A stretch of 64,000 nucleotides of DNA from Plotosus lineatus (GCA_024760905.1 CM045729.1:84571550-84635549); one strand, 5' to 3'. Shown: positions 22,640 to 34,831, counted from the first letter of the stretch. The notes: generated by a model not told the origin, from the letters alone. Program-made: numbers and translations.

Positions 22640-23339
22640 CCTTGGGGCAGTAGGTAGCCACACTGCAGTACCCTGTAAGCAGTTGGGAGCTCGGTGCCTT
22701 GTTCAAGGGTACTTCAGCAATGCAGTTTGAGGAAGGGGAAAGTGCTGCTCACATACCAGTTTTTTTGAGATTAGATTGGGCCCATTGAATTTACTTTATC
22801 TCTACTCCTCCTCCACAGAGCCACTATGCTACATTGCCATACTTTTGCAACCCAGAAGTTATGAACGTCTAGCGAGTGCCCTTTTTATTTCTCATCTTTT
22901 CAAATAGCAGCAACAAGGGAAATAGTAAATAAGAAAGGGGGGAAAATGAAGAATAAAGACAAGGAATCAGTAGTTTTGTTGAGAATGAATACATGTACTT
23001 GGAAGCAAGATTGGCTCATATCAACAGGCTGGTATAGTCAAGCCTGTCATCTTTCACAGGTACAAACCTCTATAAGGTCTCAGTTTGAGCACCAATTTCA
23101 TCTTACCTGCAGTTAAAAAGCCTTTTTAAATGGAATTATTCATATTCTTACAAATAATGTAATGACAATTTTAATCCTTGAGACTGAAAAACTGTAAGAA
23201 GACAGGTGCTGTGGCTGCAGACAATGGATCAGCTACACCCCAATGAAGTACAATTTGTACACAGATTGCATTTCTTCAGAGCATTGCATTGCATTGCTTG
23301 AAAACTGGCACAGTTTCTCATAGTTCAGTTTTGTCCCAC
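22640..23339. other. non-coding flank, nothing recognised
   Basis: Short gcattgcattgcatt repeat at about 23281-23297; otherwise unremarkable. Confidence 0.4.
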
Positions 23340-23352
23340 ACAAGCACAAAAT
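23340..23352 (+). repeat. left target-site duplication of the Rex3-like element
   Basis: ACAAGCACAAAAT, repeated exactly at 26699-26711. Confidence 0.85.
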
Positions 23353-26300
23353 CCCCTCCCTGAATCATATCCCCTCAATCACCTTATCATAGTGGAGGGG
23401 TTTGCATGACGTAATGATCCTAGGAGCTATGTTGTCAGGGGCATAATGCCCCTGGTAGGGTCACCCACGGCAAACAGGTCCTGGATGAAGGTCCAGACGA
23501 AATGTGATTCAGAAGACCCTTATGACATCTCAGAGACGTCCAAGGAAGCAGTCTCCCTTGCCCGGACGTGGGTCACCAGGGTTCCCTCCTGGAGCCAGGC
23601 CCGGGGGAGGGGCTCGAAGGCGAGCGCCTGGTGGTCAGGCTTCTGCCCATGGAGCTTGGCCGGGCCTTTCCCAAAAAGGAGACATGGGTCCGTCCTCCCA
23701 TGGACCCACCACCCGTGGGAGGAGTTTTAGGGGTCGGTGCAGTGTGAGTTGGGTGGCAGCCGAAGGCATGGGTTCTGTCGGACCGATCCTCGTCTACTTA
23801 CTCTGACTCTTGGGACATGGAATGTCACCTCTCTGGCGGGGAAGGAACCTGATCTGTGCGTGAGGTGGAGAGATACCGACTAGATATAGTCGGGCTCACC
23901 TCAACGCATAGCTTGGGCTCTGGAGAGGCTGGACCTTTTTCTATTCTGCAGTTGCTTTTGGGGTGAAGCGGCAAGCCGGTGTGGGTATTCTTATTGCCCC
24001 CCGTCTTGGTGCCCAAATGTTGGGGTTCTCCCTAGTTGTGAAAGGGTGTCTTCTCTCCGTCTTCGGATGGGGGGACAGGTCCTGACTGTTATTTGTGCTT
24101 ATGCACCAAAATTAAAGTTCAGAGTACCCACCCTTTTTGGAGTCTTTGGGGGGGTGTTGGAGAATGCTCCCTCATGAGACTCACTCGTTGTCTTGGGAGA
24201 CTTCAATGCCCATGTGGGCAACAATAGTGCGACCTGGAAGGGTGTGATCGGTAGGTATGGCCTCTCCAGTCTGAACCCGAATGGTGTTTCATTGTTAGAC
24301 TTCTGTGCTTGTCACAGTTTGTCTATCACAAACACCATGTTCGAACATAAGTGTGTGTGTGTCCATAAGTGCACTTGGCACCAGGACACCCTAGGTCGCA
24401 GTTCGATGATTGACTTTGTAGTTGTGTCATCAGACTTGCGGTCATGTGTTCTGGACACTTGGGTGAAGAGAGGGGCTGAGCTGTCTACTGATCACTACCT
24501 GGTGGTGAGTTGGCTTCGGTGGTGGGGGAGGCTGCCTTCCAGACCTGGCAGGCCCGACCGTGTAATCAGGGTCTGCTGGGAACATTTGGCGGAGTCCCCT
24601 GTCCAAGAGGCCTTTAACTCCCACCTCCGGCAGAACTACAACTACATCCCGGAGGAGGCAGGGGATATGGAATCCGAATGGGCCATGTTTCATGCCTCCA
24701 TTGCTGAGGCGGCAGCCCATAGCTGTGGCCGTAAGGTCGTCGGTGCTTGTTGTGGCAGTAACCCCCAAACGTGGTGGTGGACACCTGCAGTGAAGGGGGC
24801 CGTCCAGCTGAAGAAGGAGGCCTATCGGGTTTTATTAGCCTGTGGGACTCCTGATGCAGCAAACAGGTACCGGCAGGCCAAACGTGCTGCAGCCGAGGCT
24901 GTCGCAGATGCAAAATCTGGGGCGTGGGAGGAGTTCGGTGAGGGCCTGGAGAGTGATTATTGGTTGGCCTCAAAAAGGTTCTGGACCGCCATTCGACGCC
25001 TTTGGAGGGGGAAGCAGTTCTCCACAAACACTGTTTACAGTAGAGTTGGAGAGCTGCTTACCTCGACTGAGGATGTCGTTGAGAGGTGGAGGGAATACTT
25101 TGAGGACCTCCTCAATTCCACCAACACACCCTCTGTGGAAGAGGAAGACCCTGAGGGTTTGGGTGGGGGTCCGCCCATCACTGGAGTGGAGGTCACTGAG
25201 ATAGTCAAAAAAGTCCTTGGTGGTCGAGCTCCGGGGTTGGACAAGATCCGCCCGGAATATCTCAGGGCTCTGGATATTGTAGGACTGTCTTGGTTGACAC
25301 GTCTCTGCAACATCACGTGGTTATCGAGGGCTGTACCTCTGGATTGGAAAACTGGGGTGGTGGTCCCGATTTTTAAGAAGGGGACCGGAGGGTGTGTTCC
25401 AATTATCGGGGAATCATACTCCTCAGCCTACCAGGGAAAGTCTATGCAGGGGTCCTAGAGAGGAGGATCCCACCGATAGTCGAACCAGGAGGAACAATGT
25501 GTTTTTTGTCCCGGCCACAGCAGTCTTGACCAACTCTAAACACTTCACAGGATTCTGGAGGGGGCATGGGAGTTTGTCCAATCTGTTCACATGTGCTTTG
25601 TGTTTTTGGAAAAGGCTTTCGACCGTGTCCCCCGAACAATCTTGTGGGGTGTGCTCTGAGAGTCATTCGGTCGCTGTATCATCGGAGCCAGAGTTTGGTC
25701 CGTATTGGCAAAAACAGGTCAAATTTGTTTCCAGTGGGAGTTGGAGTCTGCCAAGGCTGTCCTTTGTCACCGATTCTGTTCATAATTTTTATGGACAGAA
25801 TTTGTAGGCGCAGTCGAGGCGTTGAGGGGTTCTGGTGGCCATCGGATATCGTCTCTGCTTTTTGCAGATGATGTTGTCCTTTTGGCTTCATCAAGTCGGG
25901 ACCTCCAGCTCTCATTGGAGCAATTCGCAGCTCAGTGCGAAGCGGCCGGGATGAGTATCAGTACCTCCAAGTCTGAGGTCATGGTTCTCAGTCGGACAAG
26001 AGTGGAATGCATCCTCCGGGTCGAGAATGAGGTCCTGCCTCAAGTGGAGGAGTTTAAGTATCTTGGAGTCTTGTTCACGAGTGAGGGAAGGATGGAGCGG
26101 GAGATCAACAGACGGATTGCTGCAGCCTCTGCTCTTAAGCAGAGCCTGTACCAGTCCGTCGTGGTGAAGAAGGAGCTGAGCCACAAGGCGATGCTCTCAA
26201 TTTACCAGTCGATCTACGTTCCAACCCTCACCTATGGTCACGAGCTTTGGGTAGTGACCGAAAGAACAAGATCGCGGATACAAGCGGCTGAAATGAGCTT

Positions 26301-26655
26301 CCTTCGCCGGGTGGCGGGGCTCTCCCTAAGTGATAAGGTAAGAAGCTCTACCATCCATGGGGAGCTCGGAGTAGATCTGCTGCTCCTCTGCATTAAGAGG
26401 GGCCAGTTGAGGTAGCTCGGGCATCTGGTCAGAATGCCTCCCAGACGCCTCCCTGGTGTGGTGTTTCGGGCATGTCCAAGCGGGAAGAGACCCCGGGGTC
26501 GACCTAGAACACGCTGGAGGGACTATGTTTCTTGGCTTGTCTGGGACCGCCTCGGTGTCCCCCTGGGAGAGTTGGAGGAAGTGGCTCGGGAGAGGGACAT
26601 CTGGACTTCTTTGCTTAGGTTGCTGCCCCGCGACCCGACCCTGGACTTAGCGGAA

Positions 26656-26698
<43 letters not shown>
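23353..26698 (+). mobile_element. Rex3-like RTE retrotransposon, full length
   Basis: A 3.35-kb insertion between exact 13-bp duplications. The GC-rich 5' UTR includes tgatcctaggagctatgttg and gcccctggtagggtcaccc. The body encodes an AP-like endonuclease and RT. The 3' end is a (GAT)n tract (26662-26698). Two stretches (tttgtcaccgat at about 25768 and actggggtggtggt at about 25352) match what I remember of commonly used Rex3 PCR priming sites. That supports the name Rex3. Two more damaged copies are at 36.0 and 48.0 kb on the minus strand. Confidence 0.85.
23800..26660 (+). pseudogene. Rex3-like ORF (endonuclease, RT, C-terminal domain), frameshifted
   Basis: Endonuclease: LGTWNVTSLAG (about 23808), [10 protein letters not shown] (from 24196), MIDFVVVSS and STDHYLVV (about 24410-24510). 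[17 protein letters not shown] (about 25220), VVVPIFKKG, then a frameshift near 25390. Next are a degenerate fingers region, VGVCQGCPLSPILFIIFMDR (about 25740-25800), SSLLFADDVV with FADD at 25861-25872, EEFKYLGVLFTSEG, and the terminal PRGRPRTRWRDYV. The longest frames are 24193-25458 and 25822-26415, with a TAG at 26413. The key catalytic residues survive in pieces. Confidence 0.85.
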
Positions 26699-26699
<1 letters not shown>

Positions 26700-26774
26700 C
26701 AAGCACAAAATATTAGTAATCTTAACAGCTGCCATATTATGGACACAGGGCACATTCATTATAGGTCCATTGGG

Positions 26775-26985
26775 CTTTTTACGCCCGAGCCTAGTGGCTC
26801 ATCAGGCTGGTACTTTATCCCCGGTTTCTATAGCACGGAGCTATCAGGAGTTCAACTCCTCCTGGATGGGATGCTAGTCCATCGTTGGTTACCTTCCCAG
26901 TATATTTTACCTCTACCCATTTATACTGCTGGGTGGACAATTGCACACTTGTGATTAAGACCTTATCCAGGTGTCTGGGGTTACA
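26775..26985 (-). repeat. SINE-B copy 2, truncated (minus)
   Basis: Plus-strand words gggctttttacgcccgagcc, tatccccggtttctatagc, gatgggatgctagtccatcg and tatactgctgggtggac match copy 1. The tRNA-like head, which would lie to the right, is replaced by a (CA)n stretch near 26984-26998. Confidence 0.75.
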
Positions 26986-27715
26986 CACACACACACACGT
27001 AAACAGTGAGCACACACACATACTCAGAGCAGTGAAGGTGGAGACATGAGAAGGTGCAGCTCAAGCCTCCCATTTCCTCCCTAATAGAGTATCAAATTCC
27101 CACCCAACAAGTATTACCTTCCCTATCACATGACCACCGCTTACCAAGGAGGGGTGAAAACATGTACACGCCCCCTCCATGACATGCACTGCTAACCACC
27201 CACCTTTTTTTCAAGTGCTGTGCATGTAAACTTGAAGGGAAAGAGCTATCCGACCACTCATACAAATGAGTTCACAGATTCCAGTGATTGGCTGGTGATC
27301 GCTGTGAGTTATAGGGAAGTGAGCATAAGCCATCCCCCCCTCCATTGAGAGCTCAACCAATTAGCTCCTATGGTCTCACGGTTATGGACAGCTGTGGCAT
27401 CAACATGGATTTGATCTTGTGATCTCTGGGTTAATACTCCTTCATCTTGTCGATATGACACTAAAATGTGCTATATTTTGAAATTTAGCAATATCATACA
27501 TGTGCATATTGAAGTTTTAACTTTTAAAGTAACTAGTCTTATTTATTATTTTTAAATATTTGTTCACCATAAAAGACATGGTATAAACACCAGTGAAACT
27601 TGCTAATCATTTGAATTGGTAAAAGGAAGAGAGCACTATTTTTATTTCTTACATTACAGCATCATTTGTTACTAAAACAGATTTCCTCAAACAACAGACA
27701 GGATAGAAATTAAAA
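26986..27715. other. non-coding, nothing recognised
   Basis: No coding motif or repeat end. Confidence 0.4.
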
Positions 27716-27719
27716 CTGC

Positions 27720-28262
27720 AGTACAATACGTCCTTGACCAGTCGCGGTTCAGCGCTTGCGCCCCCAGATACTCACGGATTGATGACAAGCCCGGAAGTAA
27801 CTGGCACGTGATTCAAGTTTAGAAAATGGCTGAGAGCTTATGTTTCTCCCTCCTGCTGATTGGAGGCAGATGATGTGTGCACCTTTTTTTCTTCTTTGCA
27901 CACAAATTATCAACGTGATCGCCTGAATTGTGAAGGTTCTTTTTTAGTGTGATTTTAATTATTATTTAAGCCCTAGGATGCCACTCCAACCCCTCAAATC
28001 TTCTCTAGCTTTTGGTAAGAAGTCTAAGCACTTTATTTATTAATAAATATTATCACAGCACAAAATTGAAAAGATTTTTCTGCAGTTTTACTGTATTAAT
28101 GAATAATACTGTCTATAGAATGTGCTTAAGAAGCATATTTTAAGGCATGTAATATCATACATAGGGTTTTAAAACCGCGTAAATAACTCGCAAATTTTCA
28201 TGATCCACGGGAAGGGACAGAACCAAACCATCCCGAAAAAATGGGTTACCTATCCAAGCATA
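27720..28262. mobile_element. unclassified MITE, family P, copy 1
   Basis: GC-rich edges (cagtcgcggttcagcgcttg; ctcgcaaattttcatgatcc) surround an AT-rich core. Parts recur elsewhere. The core words ctgtattaatga..tctatagaatgtg recur at about 35750-35790 and, reversed, at 57645-57680. The gaggga..aaaca-aagctctca block recurs at 57710-57740. The edges hint at a pogo/Tigger-like MITE, but I cannot show matching terminal repeats. Confidence 0.45.
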
Positions 28263-28269
28263 CATCATG

Positions 28270-28840
28270 GATATGGTAGTTCTGACAAAATTAAATTCTA
28301 CTACTCATCATATTGTGAATGCAGGTTTTTAATTTGCCTTCCATGTAGCATCTAAAAGCACACAACACTGGTGTACTCCTGTTTCCTTGAGACATTTTTA
28401 GACATCTACTTAATATAGGCATATGACTGTATTCATAAATAAATGCAAATTAAACATGTTTGGTAATGATTGGGGAAAATGCACAAGATTAAAAACAATG
28501 AGTATTGAATATGTTTACTGGAAGTAAAAATAAAGCCACTTCCAGTTTTATAGTACAACATCAAAGTTTGATCAGGCACTACATTTGTAAGACGGGGGAA
28601 AAAACATCAGAAAACATTTTCCTCTTCATCACTGATGAATGCAGTCACCAAATTTGAAAGAAGACAAACTCTCTAGAAGTTTTTTTTATTTGTTTGTTTG
28701 TTTATTATGTTTTTAATATTATTATTCCTTTGTTTGCACTTTCATCAATAATAATAGAACACAACAATTTATTAAATCAAAAGACTTCCTACTGGGTTTA
28801 GGATTTGGCTCCAGGTGGCTTTTGTTCCGCATCTGGGATG
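28270..28840. other. AT-rich non-coding, nothing recognised
   Basis: Contains TTTG-rich low complexity (28680-28730). Confidence 0.4.
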
Positions 28841-28846
28841 TATATA

Positions 28847-29362
28847 CAGGGATCCCTCACTTTCCACAGTTAATTATTAAATATCACCCACAACCGCTGA
28901 ATTCCGCGAAGTAAGATTCCCCCCTCCCCCGACTGGCATATACGTGCATGTATATGTGTATATAATATCAAGAAATATATATTCAATGCTATAAATGCTT
29001 ATAATAATAATTAAACATTCAAAAATAATGCATATGTAAAAAAAATATAAATACAAACACATACCAACGCACATGCTCAGACAGATGTGCATGCACGCAT
29101 GTAAGTAATTTTGATGGGTGGTTTTGGGTTTTTTTTTATTTGTTTGTTTCTTTCTTTGTTTGTTTGTTTTTGTTTGTTTGGAATTTATTTAGTTATTTAT
29201 TTATTTGTTTGTTTGTTTAATTGGCGTTGTTTTGTGGCATTTTCCTTAACCCTATTCTTCCTTATTTTTCTTATTTTTTAATTTGATGAATATTAAAAAA
29301 AAATAAAAATGTGATGCACTGAAGCCACATGAATTAAAGCATGAAATAGCGAGGGATGCCAG
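28847..29362. mobile_element. pogo/Tigger-like MITE, family A, copy 1
   Basis: Begins CAGGGATCCCTCAC and ends GCGAGGGATGCCAG. The ends are related as imperfect inverted repeats and flanked by TA (28845-28846, 29363-29364). TA duplication and the 'CAG..ATCCCTCnC' edge fit pogo/Tigger-derived elements. The interior is AT-rich with TTTG repeats (29125-29215) and no coding. Confidence 0.65.
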
Positions 29363-29364
29363 TA

Positions 29365-29850
29365 TATTCTCAACAAATATTGTTTATGGGGCTACCTTGT
29401 GGGAAACAACAGGTTTTTGTTTGATGATAGGACAGCAAAACTTAATATGGGGCCTCATCCATGCTATTCGGCAGATGCATAACCTGTCTTGTCTCAAGAT
29501 TTTTACGGTGGACTGTCCAATTTTGAAATAGGATTGTGTAAATCTGCATGGAGAATTTAATTAAATTCCATTGTGCATGAAAGATGTGCCACAAAGTGAC
29601 ATTTAATTTACAATATCAGGCCTTATGTTGGGTTCAGGATATGGCTCAAAGAGGCTCTTATAATTTATTATGCTCATTAAATCTCACTTTTAAAGGTAAA
29701 ATGTTGAACCAGTACTGCTTTATCAAAGATTTCATATGGATATGTTGAGTCATTCTTGATGAACCACTTCATATAGACACGTATTGATGCATTTAGGATT
29801 GGATGCTAAGTATGAATTTTCATGCTATGTTATTAAACACTCAAAATGTT
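29365..29850. other. non-coding, nothing recognised
   Basis: No supported feature. Confidence 0.4.
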
Positions 29851-29854
29851 TTTG

Positions 29855-30085
29855 GTGCGCAGTGGTGCTGGATTACCGATTCACAAGTTGGGGGCTCAAG
29901 CCTTTCTGACAATGGTTGTCTCTGTTGTCCCCCCAGTGACAATCAATGGCTGGCCATATCTATCATTGTCTATGGTGAGAGGTTCATGTAAAATAACCAT
30001 TGCTGACTTTTATTAAGAGTAGATGCATAGCTGTCAGTGTGTTTCTACCCTGGGGTGATCTGGTGTACTCTGTCCTCACCCAGAG
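29855..30085 (+). repeat. SINE-A, diverged copy (plus)
   Basis: gtgctggattaccgattc, aagttgggggctcaagcc, catctatcattgtctatggtg and ccattgctgacttttattaa match SINE-A in order. The tail is lost after ctggtgtactctgtcctcac. Confidence 0.7.
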
Positions 30086-30369
30086 TCTCCGAAGATTTTT
30101 TGATTTTGATATAATACATTTCGTTCCATAAGGGATATTATTTCCTCTAAGTTTAACAAATCCAAAGGGAGCACACACACGTAAACAGTAAGCACACACA
30201 CTCGGAGCCTATCCGAAATGCCCACTGAGCACAAGGAGGGAAAAGACATAAAGGCTGAATTTTGAGCAAAGTGTTGGTGAGATTTTTTTTAATATATTTG
30301 GGCATTAAAATCAGTACTTAGAAAGACAGAGCAACAATTATAATAAAAATATTGAGAAGAATAATAAGA

Positions 30370-30600
30370 CTGTTGGAGGTTGTGGAGACAGTGAACCAGG
30401 AAGACAGAGGAATTAGTAAGGAGCAGTTATGAAGAGTAGAAAGGCAGCTGGCTCCGATTATATACCAGTATTACATGAAGATGTTAAGATAAGAGAGCAG
30501 CGGTATTTTAACTAGACTGTTAAAAATAAAAATCTCAGAAAATGAGAGGATGCTTTAGGAGTGGAGAGGATGTGTTTGTAAGTGACTGCTGAACCGCTGA
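30370..30600 (+). pseudogene. very old RTE RT fragment (plus)
   Basis: A weak but ordered match to the RTE family. A KSRKAAGSDYIPVL stretch stands where younger copies have KNGKAVGPDDIPVE. Further words follow for LTRTFNKVLESEQMPEEW (gtatttt..gactgtt..aaaatctcagaaaatgagaggatgc). Heavy divergence suggests an ancient relic. A second piece is at 31560-31935. Confidence 0.5.
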
Positions 30601-30604
30601 GTCT

Positions 30605-31115
30605 TTGTTACATGATACACGATACGATACACGATACAGCTTTATTAATCTCACAATGGAGAAATTCACTGTTACAGGCTCTTGAGGTACCATCAGTAGG
30701 GGGTGCAAAAATAGATACAAATACAAACATACACACATACATATATATTATATAAGTAAATAAATAAATAGATACATAAATAGTATAAATTAATAAACAA
30801 TAAAAGAAAAGAAGGGAACGGCTTTGTAGACTGGCCTATATTCAAGTGTATATGTATCTGAGGGCGGAGTAGATGGGTTGATATGGTTCACAGTCAGTGG
30901 GGTAGATGTGGTTGATTAAAGTGCACGGGGTTTTTATTGTACATAACCGGTATTTTCACAGACAGTTACAAAGTGGCGTTGTACAGTCTGACAGCGGTGG
31001 GAATGAACGACCTGCGGTAGCGCTCCTTCCTGCACTGAGGATGTCTCAGTCGTCCACTGAAGGAGCTACTCAGCTCCTCTACAGTCTGGTGCAGTTATTG
31101 ATCATTCATGTTATG
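30605..31115 (-). pseudogene. LINE C terminus and 3' UTR (minus), clade unresolved
   Basis: Minus frame reads HQTVEELSSSF, then HPQCRKERYRRSF and IPTAVRLYNATL, ending at a TAA (30966-30968). This 'RERYRRSFIP.AVRLYN' ending is common to fish LINE polyproteins. The 3' UTR ends with ttaataaagctgtatcgtgt and a short gtatcgtgtatcgtatc tail (about 30612-30640), the native 3' end. Everything upstream of about 31115 is missing. Confidence 0.65.
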
Positions 31116-31559
31116 GAGCGTAAAGTGTGCACCCCAGAGTCCATATGCAAAAAAAAAAAATTAGGTTTCACCTGAATTGCAGCTACACTTGCAGGAGTTG
31201 ATGACCACACAGCAGCGTATACTTAATGATTTCAGGTAAACAACATGTATGGTGTATTTGAATGTACTTTTTGTAGTTCATTACAAGTTTTGCAAAGTGC
31301 AAACCGTGTATTACAACAGTCACAGAAAGGTTGTGAGAGGTGGATCGTTCTTTATGAAGTTGGGCACACTTGGTAGAGCAAGCGAGGTTCATGATGCCAT
31401 GTGCCATCAACAAGTTGTTTTGTAAAACACGATTGCCTGAATTCTGTTTACTGTATTTTGGTGTATACTGTGAAATGATATAGTTACATGTTGTAAATTC
31501 ATGCCATAGAATTGCACCACAGATGACATATTTTATTTTTAAAATATTGATGGGGAGTA
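31116..31559. other. non-coding, nothing recognised
   Basis: A 129-codon minus frame (31183-31572) has no recognisable motif. It may be part of an old LINE but I cannot show it. Confidence 0.35.
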
Positions 31560-31937
31560 CAGTGAAGATCATATGAAGTTGAACTCCATGTTTTCAGAGA
31601 ACGTGTATGACAGATTGCCAATAGACAAGTATGAGAAATGTAGTATTTTTAGGATGTATGTGAGGGTCGTACAGAATACGTATGAAGACAGTGTGATAGC
31701 AATAGGGTGACCGACAAGCTCAAACAAGAGTCGAGATGGACCATGATGTTTGAGGATAAAATTAGAAAAGGTGGAGATGAAACTGGAGATGTGGAGGTAC
31801 ACACATGAGAAGGAAGGAATGAAAGTCATTGGTTAAACATAGAGTACATATGTATGAATGAGAGGAAGAGTGAAGGAAAAGTGAATCTGCAAGGTTTGAA
31901 GGTGTATTAATTTCAATACTTACCGTCAACTATTGAA
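31560..31937 (+). pseudogene. very old RTE RT fragment, second piece (plus)
   Basis: FSENVYDRLP parallels the LEKAYDRVP motif, and VRVVQNTYED parallels VRVVQDMYER. MWRYTHEKEGMKV parallels RWRYALERRGMKV, and FQYLPSTIEGNG parallels FKYLGSTIQSNGE. The order agrees with the younger copies. It meets the minus-strand copy 3 head to head at about 31938. Confidence 0.6.
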
Positions 31938-31949
31938 GGAAATGGGGCA

Positions 31950-34225
31950 CATCGCACCGGACACTTTTCTCCAACCATTCCAACCTGCCTGTACACGCTT
32001 CTTCACCTCTTTTCCACACTCTCCATTGCTCTGGATTGTTGAGCCTAAGTACTTAAAATCCTCCACCTTGATTATCTCTGCTCCCTGTAACATCACCATT
32101 CCTCCTGGGTCCTTCTCATTCACACTCATTCACTCATTCTGAATTTCTGATGCTAACCTTCATTCCTCTTCTTTCCAGGGCATACCTCCACCTCTCTAGA
32201 TTTTCCTCCACGTGTTCTCTGCTCTCACTCCAGATCACAATATCATCTGCAAACATCATAGTCCATGGAGATTCTTGCCTAACCTCATCTGTCAGCCTGC
32301 CCATCACCATCGCAAACAAGAAGGGGCTCAGAGCTGATCCTTGATGCAGTCCCACCTCCACCTTGAATTCGTCGGTCACACCAACAGCACACCTCACCAC
32401 TGTTTTACATCTTTCATACATGTCCTGCACCACACTAACATACTTCTCTGAAACTCCAGACTTCCTCATGCAATATCACAGTTCCTCTCTTGGCACCCTG
32501 TCATATGCTTTTTTCCAGATCCACAAAGACACAATGCAGCTCCCTCTGACCTTCTCTGTACTTCTCTATTAACATCCTGTGTTGTTATGGATGTTGTCAT
32601 CTGTGGTGTTCTTTCTTGGAATGAAACCAAACTGTTGTTCACAAATGCTGACCTCTTCCCTTTAGTCTAGCTTCCACTATTCTTTACCATAACTTCATCG
32701 TATGGCTCATCAACTTTATCCCTCTGTGGTTGCCACAATTCTGCACGTCTCCCTTGTTCTTAAAAATGGGCACCAGCACACTTCTCCATTCCTCCGGCAT
32801 CTGCTCACTCTCTAAGACCTTGTTGAATGTTCTTGTCAGAAAATCTACTGCTACCTCTCCTAGACACTTCCATACCTCCACCGGTATGTCATCAGGACCA
32901 AATGCCTTTCCATTCTTCATCATCTTCAATGCCCTCCTCACTTCACCCTTACTAATCTTTGCTACTTCCTGCTCCTCAACGGTCACCTCTTCGACTCTTT
33001 TTTCTCTCTCATTTTCCTCATTCATCAGCTCTTCAAAGTACTCTTTCCATCTTCCCAGCACACTTCGGTCATCAGTCAGTACATTTCCCTCTCTGTCCTT
33101 TATCAATTTAACTTGCTGCACATCCTTCCCATCTCTATCTCTTTGCTGTGCCAACCTATATAGATCATTTTCTCCCTAATTACTGTCCAACCGAGCATAC
33201 AAGTCAACATACGCCGTCAGTTTGGCCTTTGCCACCGCTACTTTCGCCTTACGCTGTGTCTCCCTGTACTCCTGTTTACTCTCTTCGGTCCTCTCTAAGT
33301 CCCATTTCTTCTTAGCTAACCTCTTCCGTTGTACACACTCCTGCACTTCCTCATTCCACCACCAAGTCGCCTTATCTCCTCTCCTTCCAGATGATACACC
33401 AAGTATTCTCCTACCTGTCTCCCTGATCAGATTTGCTGTGGTTGTCCGGTCATCTGGAAGCATTTCCTGACCACCCAAACCTGTTTCAACTCCTCCTTGA
33501 AGACAACATGACCCTCTTCCTTTTTCAGCTTCCACCACTTTGTCTTCTGCTCTGCCTTCGCCTTCTTCACCTTTCTCACCATCAGCGTCATCCTGCACAC
33601 CACCATCCTATGCTGTTTGGCAGCACTCTCACCCACTTCTACTTTGCAGTCACTGACTTCCTTCAAATTACATCACCTACACAAGATGTAGTCTACCTGT
33701 GTGCTCCTACCTCCGCTTTTATAATATGTCCTGGATACCAAACCTGCCCATCACTTCCTCGTCCCCTCTGTTGCCTGCACCAATATGTCCATTGAAGTCT
33801 GCACCAATGACCACTCTTTCACCTCTGGGGGTACTCTGCATCACTTCATCTAACTCACTCCAGAATCTCTCCTTCTCTTCGAGCTCACATCCTGCCTGTG
33901 GGACATAAGCACTAACAACATTGAACATCACGCCTTCAATTTCTAACTTGAGACTCATCACTCTGTCTGACACTCTTTTCATTTCGAGAACATTCCTGAC
34001 AAACCCCTCCTTCAAGGTGACCCCTACTCCATTTCTCTTCCCATCCACACCATGATAAAATAGCTTAAACCCCGCTCCTAAACTTTTAGCTTTGCTACCT
34101 TTCCACCTGGTCTCCTGAAGACACAGTATGTCCACCTTCTTCCTCTGCATCATGTCAGCCAGCTCTTTATTTTTTCCTTGCATAGTTCCAACATTCAAAG
34201 TCCCTACTCTCAGTCCTATACTCAT
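31950..34225 (-). pseudogene. RTE LINE ORF, copy 3, broken
   Basis: Endonuclease: MSIGLRVGTLNVGTM (from 34225), QETRWKGSK, VIGADFNGHIGAGN (about 33790), then a roughly 100-bp deletion at about 33725 that removes DYILC-proximal sequence. Linker: GRRILGVSSGRRGDKATWWWN (about 33350). RT: NGKAFGPDDIPVEVWK (about 32890), SVLVPIFKNKGDVQN, then a broken palm. It ends with LHQGSALSPFLF and MMFADDIVI (about 32240-32345). Frames 33719-34225, 33176-33598, 32684-33154 and 32134-32469 are the surviving pieces. Confidence 0.8.
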
Positions 34226-34486
34226 GCCTTTCCTCTTCTCTCTCTGCCGATGGACACGCCTCCCGCCTCTCCTTCAGTAGTTCAATTTCCATCAGCACCC
34301 TGTTGGTTGACAGCACTGATGGCGGTCGTTGTTATCCCGGGCCTCGACTGATCCGGTATGTAGGTTATATTTGTGATTTGCATGATAAAGTTCGGCATTG
34401 GTTTTATGTCGGATGCCCTTCCTGACACAACCCTCTGCATTTTTCCGGGCTTGGGAGCAGCATAAGGGGGCGAGACACTGGTTAGT

Positions 34487-34509
34487 CCCCCCCCCCCCCC
34501 CCCCCCCCC
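34487..34509. repeat. (C)23 homopolymer
   Basis: Lies in the 5' region of RTE copy 3 where copy 5 has a short cccccacc. Confidence 0.9.
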
Positions 34510-34554
34510 TTCCGGGCTCATGGCTGCATTTAATTCAGTTGTTTACATGTCAGG

Positions 34555-34725
34555 AAAAATGGCTTAAGCAAATCACTTTGTTCCTTTCGTCCTACTTTAT
34601 ATTCAATCTGACAAACCAAATTACAGTGAATGACACACTGACCAAGGGGAGTAACAATGTTTGCACACTGTGTGCCTGAGGACACAATGTTTAGTGTGTT
34701 TGGTTATACAGGCCTTCTTTCCTTA
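34555..34725 (+). repeat. unclassified repeat U, copy 2 (short)
   Basis: cctttcgtcctactttatat, cagtgaatgacacactgacc and gaggacacaatgtttagtg correspond to the middle of U. The outer blocks are absent. The usual accaaGGTGAG is accaaGGGGAG here. Confidence 0.7.
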
Positions 34726-34753
34726 CTCTCAAAAAGTTAAAAAAAAATTCTAG

Positions 34754-34756
<3 letters not shown>

Positions 34757-34831
<75 letters not shown>

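Larger units (their letters stand above)
31940..34545 (-). mobile_element. RTE-type LINE, copy 3, 3'-truncated (minus)
   Basis: Runs from the native 5' end (catggctgcatttaattcag at about 34518) down to the VSGAMC position of the RT C-terminal region. The last 600 bp or so, including the CTT tail, are absent. Loss of the 3' end is unusual for a LINE and implies rearrangement rather than 5' truncation during insertion. A 23-base C run (34487-34509) sits in the 5' region. Confidence 0.8.

Noticed and set aside
24614..25027. 137-codon minus frame
   Set aside because: Antisense shadow of the GC-rich Rex3-like ORF.
34560..34680. Coding exon in the U repeat
   Set aside because: The reading frame open in one copy is closed by stops or indels in the others, so coding conservation is not supported.
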